Shown piece after piece: positions 1 through 4,421 of a stretch of DNA of 5,056 nucleotides. Numbering within the stretch: position 1 is the first letter of the stretch; each line of letters opens with the position of its first letter. The DNA lies in contig JAISAN010000154.1 in the NCBI GenBank assembly GCA_031266635.1, positions 1 through 5,056 of the forward strand. The letters are read 5' to 3'. The stretch comes from Treponema sp. (GTDB taxonomy: Bacteria > Spirochaetota > Spirochaetia > Treponematales > Breznakiellaceae). The notes under the pieces were generated by a model, which saw nothing but the letters and a program-made list of their open reading frames with translations, searched no databases and had not been told where the DNA came from. The translations under genes were made by a program, and so were the position numbers.

Positions 1-1
1 G

Positions 2-496
2 GAAACCGCCCGGCGGGACGGGATCGCCGTCCACAGTTTGGACTATTACCGGGCCCTTTTTGAACTCTGCCGGAACTATCCCGGCGGGGGGCAGGAGGCC
101 CGGCTCTATCTGGCAAGCCACAACGGCGACCCTCAGGCGGCGGTCATCACCCTTTTCCGGGGGGAAGCGGCGGTTTACCTCTACGGCGCCTCGTCGGACC
201 GGAACCGGAACCTCATGGCCCCCTATCTTTTGCAGTGGCGGGCCATGATCGACGCCAAAGCGGCGGGCTGCCGGTTTTACGACCTCTTCGGCATACCCCC
301 CAATGAGGACCCCGGCCACCCCATGGCGGGGCTCTACCGCTTCAAAACCGGCTTCGGGGGCCGGATTATCCACCGGCCGGGGAGCTGGGACCTGGCCTAC
401 AGGCCCCTGCGGGCCGGGCTTTTCAGGGCCGCCGAATCGCTGCGGAAGTCCCTGCGGGATACCAAAAAATTACGGAAAAACCGGAATCAGCCATAA
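2..496 (+). CDS. FemA/FemB/FemX-type peptidoglycan aminoacyltransferase, C-terminal part (5' truncated)
   Basis: The open frame runs in from the left edge with no stop, so the N-terminal part is outside the window; the TTG at 38 is an internal leucine codon, not a start. The visible 164 residues match the C-terminal GNAT-like domain of the FemABX family, which adds amino acids from aminoacyl-tRNA to lipid-linked peptidoglycan precursors in the cytoplasm. Family signatures seen: ETARRDG at the very start, YLYGASS (fragment residues 59-65) followed by an LMAPYLLQW helix, YDLFGI (93-98), and the closing YRFKTGFGG (112-120) with a GSWDLAYRP segment after it. The tail is very basic (RKSLRDTKKLRKNRNQP), which could contact tRNA or membrane lipid (inference). 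It ends with TAA at 494-496, 76 bases before the next gene on the same strand. The acceptor and amino acid cannot be predicted from this fragment; in a spirochaete it may modify an ornithine-type peptidoglycan. Confidence 0.88.
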   Translation, partial: ETARRDGIAVHSLDYYRALFELCRNYPGGGQEARLYLASHNGDPQAAVITLFRGEAAVYLYGASSDRNRNLMAPYLLQWRAMIDAKAAGCRFYDLFGIPPNEDPGHPMAGLYRFKTGFGGRIIHRPGSWDLAYRPLRAGLFRAAESLRKSLRDTKKLRKNRNQP

Positions 497-572
497 GAAG
501 AACTTGTAAACCGATCTTCGGGGAGCGGCCCCCAGGTTGCGTCCTTGCGGTATACCCCGGCAAAACGCTAGA

Positions 573-1190
573 ATGGGACTCATGAGCCTTTTTTGCTTTT
601 TGTGGACCCCTTTCTTTTATCTTTTCCGGCGTTCCATTACCGGCGGTGAGGGCGGCGCGGGGGCTGTTATGGCCCTTTTATTGGGGAGCGTTGTGGCGCT
701 CTTTCAGTTTTTTCTTGGTTCCCTGGTGAACCCCGGCGGGTTTGGTTTTTCCCGCTGGGTCAGCGGCTTCGTGGATATTGTGAGCCTGCCGGTTCTTGTT
801 CCCCTGGCCGTGTGTCTGCTGTTTATCCTGTTCCGGGTGTTTGCCGGAACGCCGGATTTTGTCAATTTTACCCTGCTCTGGTTTATCCCCGCCGCGGCCC
901 TCCGCTCGCTGAGCTGGAGCGCCCAAAATGATCCCATCCTGCTGGTGCTGGTTCCCCTGCTCTGGACCGCCATTGCCGTGGGGATTCCGTTTTTTATCAA
1001 TATTATTGCCAGCGGCCGCCTGCCGGTGATTATTTCCGCCGCCTTCGCCATTCTGGCCATCCCCCTGCTGGCTGCTACCTCTTATTGGGCTTTTTTTTCC
1101 CAAAAAACCGCGCTGGGCTTTTGTCTGTTTTTTATCACCCTGGTCCCGGCGGCGTTTTCAATCGTTTTTTCAATGGTAAAAAACGCCTGA
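573..1190 (+). CDS. Six-helix integral membrane protein of unknown function
   Basis: I do not recognise a named family. Read from ATG 573 the protein has 205 residues and is almost entirely hydrophobic. Likely membrane segments lie at about residues 30-50, 66-90, 97-112, 120-147, 150-172 and 178-200, after a short amphipathic start (FLWTPFFYLFRRS) with two arginines. Polar loops are very short, so there is no room for a soluble domain and no visible catalytic or transporter motif. The general look (about 200 residues, 5-6 helices, Gly/Pro-rich turns, a W-x-x-NDP loop at 115-121) recalls YIP1-like small membrane proteins, but I claim no homology. The start is uncertain: ATG 573 and ATG 582 both lack a clear ribosome binding site. 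TTG 537 has GGGGAG 11 bases upstream and would add 12 residues. It follows the FemAB-like gene with no visible terminator between them, so co-transcription is plausible. It ends with TGA at 1188-1190. Confidence 0.75.
   Translation: MGLMSLFCFLWTPFFYLFRRSITGGEGGAGAVMALLLGSVVALFQFFLGSLVNPGGFGFSRWVSGFVDIVSLPVLVPLAVCLLFILFRVFAGTPDFVNFTLLWFIPAAALRSLSWSAQNDPILLVLVPLLWTAIAVGIPFFINIIASGRLPVIISAAFAILAIPLLAATSYWAFFSQKTALGFCLFFITLVPAAFSIVFSMVKNA
1151..1187. repeat. Two overlapping alternative inverted repeats at the 3' end of the membrane-protein gene
   Basis: GGCGTTTT (1151-1158) is complementary to AAAACGCC (1180-1187) across a 21-base loop. Inside it CGTTTTTT (1163-1170) is complementary to AAAAAACG (1178-1185) across a 7-base loop. 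The two 8-bp stems share their right arm, so they exclude each other. No T-run follows on either strand, so this is not a standard terminator. It could be an RNA-end stabilising hairpin or a by-product of the Phe/Lys codons here. Confidence 0.45.
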
Positions 1191-1388
1191 ACAATCGTAT
1201 TGCCCCTATAAGCGCCATACCGCGCGGTCTTTCCCAAAGGAAAACCGGAGCGCCCGGAAGAACGCCCCGGAAATCTTCCCCGGATTCTCTGAACTTCACC
1301 GGAAGATGCGGATACGGTTTGGCTCCCTGTTCATACCCCGGGAATTTGCTGCGCTTTACGCAAAAAAATCCACCAGGGTAACAGACTG
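1191..1388. other. Convergent intergenic region without a supportable gene
   Basis: This 198-base gap lies between the stop codons of the right-facing membrane-protein gene and the left-facing fba. No reading frame with a start, ribosome binding site and plausible protein was found. One inverted repeat is visible: ATCTTCC (1273-1279) and GGAAGAT (1301-1307), 7-bp arms and a 21-base loop, with no T-run on either side. The right end holds the A-run that may act as the U-tract of an fba terminator. No tRNA-like or riboswitch-like structure was recognised. Confidence 0.6.
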
Positions 1389-1398
1389 CTATACCCGG
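1362..1398 (-). terminator. Candidate weak rho-independent terminator of fba
   Basis: On the minus strand CCGGGTA and TACCCTGG (plus-strand 1392-1398 and 1373-1380) form a 7-bp stem with one bulged T around an 11-base loop. Four bases (TGGA) and then seven T (plus-strand A 1362-1368) follow. The fba stop codon (1389-1391) sits in the loop, and the four-base gap before the T-run is not ideal. It is the best terminator candidate near the end of fba, but not a strong one. Confidence 0.35.
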
Positions 1399-2387
1399 CC
1401 CGCAGAGCCCAGAACATTCTTGTTTTTATGGGTATAAAGTTTTCTCAACTCCTCCCTGGCGGGCCCCAGGTATTTCCGGGGGTCAAACTCATCCGGTTTT
1501 TCCGCCAGCACCTTGCGGATCAGGGCGGTCATGGCCAGACGTCCGTCGGAGTCGATGTTGATCTTACAGACCGCGCTTTTGGCCGCCTTCCTGAGCTGTT
1601 CTTCGGGAATACCTACCGAATCGCTCAGTTTGCCGCCGTATTTTTCGATCATCTGGACGTATTCAATAGGAACCGATGATGAACCGTGGAGGACAATGGG
1701 GAAACCGGGGAGCTTCTTTTCGATTTCTTCCAGTATGTCAAACCGCAGCGGCGGGGGGATAAGGATGCCGTTGGCGTCCCTGGTACACTGTTCGGGCTTG
1801 AATTTGGCCCGGCCGTGGCTGGTGCCGATGGAAATAGCCAGGGAGTCGACGCCGGTCTTTTTTACAAAGTCCTCCACTTCTTCAGGCTGGGTATAGTGGC
1901 TGTGTTCGGCGGACACATCATCCTCCACCCCGGCCAAAACCCCCAGTTCCCCCTCTACGGTAACATAATCCTTCCGGGAGTGGGCGAATTCGCAGACCTT
2001 TTTGGTCAGGGCCACATTTTCATCGTAGGGCAGATGGGAACCGTCAATCATAACCGAAGAAAAACCTGTTTCAATACAATCCTTGCAGAGTTCAAAACTG
2101 TCCCCGTGATCCAGATGCAGGACAACGGGGATGTCGCAGCCCAGTTCGTGGGCGTATTCCACCGCTCCCTTGGCCATGTTTTTCAAAAGATTCTGATTTG
2201 CGTATTTCCGCGCCCCCGAGGAAACCTGGAGGATCACCGGCGATCTGGTTTCCACACAGGCCTGAATAATCGCCTGCATCTGTTCCATGTTGTTGAAATT
2301 GTAGGCCGGTATGGCATAGCCGCCGCTGACCGCCTTTTTGAACAAATCCCTGGTATTTACCAGACCCAATTCAGTATAACTGGTCAT
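1389..2387 (-). CDS. fba: Class II (zinc-dependent) fructose-1,6-bisphosphate aldolase
   Basis: This cytoplasmic glycolytic/gluconeogenic enzyme splits fructose-1,6-bisphosphate into dihydroxyacetone phosphate and glyceraldehyde 3-phosphate. The 332-residue product is full length. Class II landmarks in order: AYNFNNMEQ (29-37), HLDHG (91-95) with catalytic Asp93 and zinc ligand His94, the acidic active-site segment VEGELG (144-149), GTSHG (188-192) with zinc ligand His191, HGSSSVP (234-240) with zinc ligand His234, and the phosphate-binding KINIDSD (275-281). The C-terminal FDPRKYLGP and GSAG motifs place it with the Giardia-type (type B) class II aldolases as I remember them, rather than the E. 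coli FbaA type. The start is ATG at 2387 because GAAGGAG lies 6 bases upstream; a longer frame from TTG 2411 would add 8 residues including that ribosome binding site. Transcription starts from the promoter at 2456-2484. It is divergent from the gene at 2550. No key residue is missing. Confidence 0.97.
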   Translation of the reverse strand: MTSYTELGLVNTRDLFKKAVSGGYAIPAYNFNNMEQMQAIIQACVETRSPVILQVSSGARKYANQNLLKNMAKGAVEYAHELGCDIPVVLHLDHGDSFELCKDCIETGFSSVMIDGSHLPYDENVALTKKVCEFAHSRKDYVTVEGELGVLAGVEDDVSAEHSHYTQPEEVEDFVKKTGVDSLAISIGTSHGRAKFKPEQCTRDANGILIPPPLRFDILEEIEKKLPGFPIVLHGSSSVPIEYVQMIEKYGGKLSDSVGIPEEQLRKAAKSAVCKINIDSDGRLAMTALIRKVLAEKPDEFDPRKYLGPAREELRKLYTHKNKNVLGSAGRV

Positions 2388-2393
2388 TGTATA

Positions 2394-2400
2394 CTCCTTC
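2394..2400 (-). promoter_or_regulatory. Ribosome binding site that fixes the fba start
   Basis: The minus strand reads GAAGGAG, then TATACA, then ATG. The near-perfect Shine-Dalgarno sequence at 6-base spacing selects ATG 2387 over the upstream in-frame TTG at 2411. Confidence 0.88.
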
Positions 2401-2455
2401 GTTTTTTTCAAGAAATTCTGCCCGTCATGGGCTATAAAGGACAGACTCTGAGTTA

Positions 2456-2484
2456 ATATTATGGTATGGGAAAGGCTTGGTCAA
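2456..2484 (-). promoter_or_regulatory. Sigma70-type promoter of fba
   Basis: On the minus strand the -35 box is TTGACC (plus 2479-2484), the spacer is exactly 17 bases, and the -10 box is TAATAT (plus 2456-2461). Transcription should start near 2449, giving a 5' leader of about 60 bases. A short hairpin, GCCC/GGGC at 2420-2423 and 2429-2432, lies in that leader. The tandem repeat at 2485-2508 directly abuts the -35 box, a place where a bound regulator could help or block RNA polymerase (inference). Confidence 0.75.
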
Positions 2485-2508
2485 GGATACGCGGACAGGA
2501 TACGCGGA
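2485..2508. repeat. Tandem 11-bp direct repeat between divergent promoters, possible operator
   Basis: GGATACGCGGA occurs exactly at 2485-2495 and again at 2498-2508, a 13-base period with CA between the copies. The pair fills most of the 30 bases between the -35 boxes of the left-facing fba promoter (2479-2484) and the proposed right-facing promoter (2515-2520). Two exact copies in this position suggest a regulator binding site serving both genes, but no known protein site is recognised. Confidence 0.55.
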
Positions 2509-2514
2509 TTGCCC

Positions 2515-2543
2515 TTGATTGACACCCCGCGTCTCATTATCTT
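2515..2543 (+). promoter_or_regulatory. Proposed promoter of the gene at 2550, giving a leaderless transcript
   Basis: The -35 box TTGATT (2515-2520), a 17-base spacer and the -10 box TATCTT (2538-2543) fit a sigma70 promoter of moderate quality. A start seven bases past the -10 box falls on 2550, the A of the ATG. An overlapping perfect -35 hexamer, TTGACA at 2519-2524, has no acceptable -10 box at 16-18 bases and is considered less likely. Confidence 0.5.
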
Positions 2544-2549
2544 GTTCCT

Positions 2550-3500
2550 ATGAGCCGGAGGGTTTTGTTTTTTTCAGGTCTTTTTTGCGCGCTGGTCATT
2601 CCGGGGCTTATTTTTTTTGTCCGTCCTCCGGTTCTCGTGGTAAACGATATTCCTTTTGTGAGCCTCTACGGGGCTTCCCGGATAAAACAGCGGCAGATTA
2701 GGGCCTCAATCTCCCTGTTCAGAAGGGTAAAGCCGGTAATAGTCGCCGAAAATGCCGGGACGGATATTGTGGTCTTTGCGGTGGAGGCGGCGGATTCCCG
2801 GCCCCACTGTGTGATCTTTCCCGCCCGGTATGCCGATGGGGGGCAGCGCTACGCGGGGCAGTTTCCCGAAATCCCGGTGATTATTCTGGATTCAAGGCCC
2901 GCGGAAACCCCGGCCGGCCAGGAAGCGCCGGGGGAAGACCAGGGAAAGCTGATCAGGCTTCGGACCCGCCGCCTGGAGGATTTTTACCGGGCCGGGCTCT
3001 GCGCGGCGATCATCGCCCGGTCCGGGATGAAACGTTCCGCGGGAAACTCCCCGGAAGAAGGGGCGGCGGATACGGGGGGAGAAATTCTGGTTTTTCAGGA
3101 AAAATCCTTCACCCCCACGGATAAAATTGCCTTTTCTACAGGTCTGGAGAGGCAGGGAAACACTACGCAGCCCCATTTCCTGAATTCTCCCGCCGAATAT
3201 GCCGGGATTCAGGATGCTTCCTGCGCCGTGATAAACGGTTCCGCGCTGGATTTCCTCGACCGGAATCTAAAGATACCAATCATCCTTTTTTCCTGGTATA
3301 ATCCCGCCATGACTTCCCGGGAAATCCTGCTTGTTTTTGACGATTCCCCCTGGGCTTTGGCGGCGGAAGCGGTTAAGCGGGCGGACCGGGATGAAGGAAT
3401 AGGGGATATTCCTTCGGACATAGTGTTTCCCGGGGGGAGAATTGCCGATAAAGGATTATTACGGGATTTGAAACGGGCGGCCAGAGGCCCTATCCCGTAA
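2550..3500 (+). CDS. Membrane-anchored extracytoplasmic protein, possibly type I periplasmic-binding-protein-like
   Basis: I recognise no named family. The 316-residue product begins MSRRVLFF and has one hydrophobic segment (about 5-24) ending in RPP. There is no good signal-peptidase site, so it is probably an uncleaved anchor with the rest in the periplasm. The body alternates strands and helices: DIVVF (72-76), CVIFPA (87-92), PVIILDSR (109-116), the helix FYRAGLCAAIIARSG (145-159), GEILVFQE (177-184), CAVING (225-230), PIILFSWYN (243-251) and EILLVFDD (258-265) followed by a long Ala-rich helix. That order, above all the FYRAG helix before a GEILVF strand, resembles type I solute-binding proteins of the BMP/LacI kind; this is inference, with no ligand predicted. 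ATG 2550 is the first start after an in-frame stop at 2520 and has no Shine-Dalgarno sequence. GGAGG at 2557-2561 is only three bases before an alternative TTG at 2565, too close to favour it. It ends with TAA before flaA. Confidence 0.8.
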   Translation: MSRRVLFFSGLFCALVIPGLIFFVRPPVLVVNDIPFVSLYGASRIKQRQIRASISLFRRVKPVIVAENAGTDIVVFAVEAADSRPHCVIFPARYADGGQRYAGQFPEIPVIILDSRPAETPAGQEAPGEDQGKLIRLRTRRLEDFYRAGLCAAIIARSGMKRSAGNSPEEGAADTGGEILVFQEKSFTPTDKIAFSTGLERQGNTTQPHFLNSPAEYAGIQDASCAVINGSALDFLDRNLKIPIILFSWYNPAMTSREILLVFDDSPWALAAEAVKRADRDEGIGDIPSDIVFPGGRIADKGLLRDLKRAARGPIP

Positions 3501-3555
3501 CGCCTGGGCGGAAAATTGTGATTTTACCGGGGGTTCCAAACTGAAGTTTTGAAAC

Positions 3556-3594
3556 AGCCCTGTTTTTTATATAAAAAAACACCGGAGAAGGGCT
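3556..3594. repeat. A/T-rich hairpin between the gene at 2550 and flaA
   Basis: TGTTTTTT (3561-3568) and AAAAAACA (3574-3581) form a perfect 8-bp stem with loop ATATA. An outer pair AGCCC (3556-3560) and GGGCT (3590-3594) can extend it across an 8-base bulge, and only TTT follows. It may be a weak terminator of the upstream gene. Its A-tract also lies about 60 bases before the expected flaA transcription start, so it could instead act as bent DNA or an UP-like element. Confidence 0.45.
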
Positions 3595-3602
3595 TTGGAG
3601 GT

Positions 3603-3631
3603 TTGACAAAGAATATGCAAAGAAATATAAT
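3603..3631 (+). promoter_or_regulatory. Exact-consensus sigma70 promoter of the flaA pair
   Basis: TTGACA (3603-3608), a 17-base spacer and TATAAT (3626-3631) match the bacterial housekeeping consensus at all twelve positions. Transcription should start near 3638, giving a leader of about 24 bases. No sigma28-type flagellar promoter (TAAA, about 15 bases, GCCGATAA) was seen in 3501-3661. Confidence 0.92.
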
Positions 3632-3648
3632 AGTTCTAAGGATCTGTT

Positions 3649-3655
3649 AAAGGAG
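3649..3655 (+). promoter_or_regulatory. Strong ribosome binding site of the first flaA
   Basis: AAAGGAG ends 6 bases before ATG 3662. With the promoter just upstream it indicates high expression and fixes the start codon. Confidence 0.9.
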
Positions 3656-3661
3656 CAAGGG

Positions 3662-4411
3662 ATGAAACATGGCAGTTTCAAAGTTGTATGCCTGATTGTT
3701 TGGGCATGTATCACCGCATTATCAGCCTTTGGCGATGAATACACCGTTGATTTGGAATCAATAGTTTTAGAGTCTTTTGATGGGAATTCTGACTATGTCT
3801 GGAAAACGGACGCCAGTAAATTCGCCACCAAGACTGACGATGAGACATTCCCCCAAACGATGTATGTTGAAGCGTGGCCAATCGCCGCATTCGGTTATAA
3901 TCGTGACGGAAAGGATATCAAGAGCCTGGGGATTCATGGCCGTTTTGACCGCCGGGGGTACAACTGGATTGATGTATATCCCACTCTGGCGGCGGACGGG
4001 GATGAGGCGGGGCCCACGGAAATACCCATTCCCGGCCGGATTCAGTATCTGGATATGTGGGTCTGGGGTTCAAACCTTAATTTCTACATCGAAGCTTACG
4101 TGAGGGATTATCAGGGAGTAGTCCACAATATCCGTTTGGGAAGCGTGGCGTTCACGGGCTGGAAAAATATGCGGGCGGTGATTCCCAACAATGTCCCCCA
4201 GTCAAAACGGATTCTTCCCCGTTACGCGGGTTTGTCCTTTGTGAAGTTCCGCATCTGGACCCAGCCGATCGAAAAAGTGGGCGATTTTTACCTCTACTTT
4301 AAGCAGTTTAAGGTGCTAACCGATACGTTTGAATCCCTTTTTGACGGCGATGAACTGGCCGATCCCGACCGGGTGCAGGAACTCTGGGCCGGCACTTCCG
4401 GTACAAATTAA
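3662..4411 (+). CDS. flaA: FlaA-family flagellar filament outer layer (sheath) protein, first paralogue
   Basis: FlaA proteins coat the FlaB core of spirochaete periplasmic flagella and affect filament stiffness and shape. The 249-residue precursor has a signal peptide (MKHGSFK, hydrophobic 8-20) with likely cleavage after AFG at residue 24; the mature protein of about 225 residues has no cysteine. Family features: LESFDG near the mature N-terminus (36-41), a paired YLDMWVWGSNLNFYIEA strand region (129-145), RDYQGVVHNIRLGS (148-161), and FTGWKNMRAVIP (164-175), then KFRIWTQP and FYLYFKQFKVLTD (209-221), the usual closing strands of this beta-sandwich-like family. The start is fixed by a strong ribosome binding site and a consensus promoter. 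It is the first gene of a unit with the second flaA only 10 bases downstream. By position beside fba it probably corresponds to the T. pallidum gene called flaA2 (from memory). The specific sheath role versus its paralogue is inference. Confidence 0.93.
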   Translation: MKHGSFKVVCLIVWACITALSAFGDEYTVDLESIVLESFDGNSDYVWKTDASKFATKTDDETFPQTMYVEAWPIAAFGYNRDGKDIKSLGIHGRFDRRGYNWIDVYPTLAADGDEAGPTEIPIPGRIQYLDMWVWGSNLNFYIEAYVRDYQGVVHNIRLGSVAFTGWKNMRAVIPNNVPQSKRILPRYAGLSFVKFRIWTQPIEKVGDFYLYFKQFKVLTDTFESLFDGDELADPDRVQELWAGTSGTN

Positions 4412-4415
4412 GGAG
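4410..4415 (+). promoter_or_regulatory. Ribosome binding site overlapping the stop of the first flaA
   Basis: The sequence reads TAAGGAG: the last two bases of stop codon TAA (4409-4411) are the first two of AAGGAG, followed 6 bases later by ATG 4422. A ribosome finishing the first flaA covers the site for the second, the usual layout for translational coupling. No promoter is seen between the genes. Confidence 0.85.
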
Positions 4416-4421
4416 TTGGAA

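Noticed and set aside
520..533. GGGG/CCCC hairpin between the first two genes as a terminator
   Set aside because: The stem is only 4 bp and there is no T-run.
678..1103. Minus-strand open frames opposite the membrane-protein gene
   Set aside because: The product is a run of Gln, Gly and basic residues, the mirror of hydrophobic codons on the other strand; no ribosome binding site was seen.
1273..1307. Inverted repeat with 7-bp arms read as a bidirectional terminator
   Set aside because: The loop is 21 bases and no T-run follows on either strand.
1085..1381. A 98-codon plus-strand frame running into the convergent gap
   Set aside because: It starts inside the membrane-protein gene in another frame, has no ribosome binding site, and its product is low-complexity and rich in Pro, Arg and Gly.
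2389..2411. Longer fba start at TTG 2411
   Set aside because: The added residues would be encoded by the ribosome binding site of ATG 2387, which is nearly perfect and correctly spaced.
1686..2456. A 256-codon open frame on the plus strand opposite fba
   Set aside because: It lies antisense to an unmistakable aldolase whose motifs are all intact, and its product has no coherent domain pattern.
2519..2524. Perfect -35 hexamer TTGACA
   Set aside because: No usable -10 box lies 16-18 bases downstream, and a start there would fall inside the coding region; the overlapping TTGATT fits better.
2583..2591. Possible lipobox cysteine (residue 13) in the protein at 2550
   Set aside because: The cysteine lies in the middle of the hydrophobic segment, with too few residues before it and a poor lipobox (GLFC), so a lipoprotein is unlikely.
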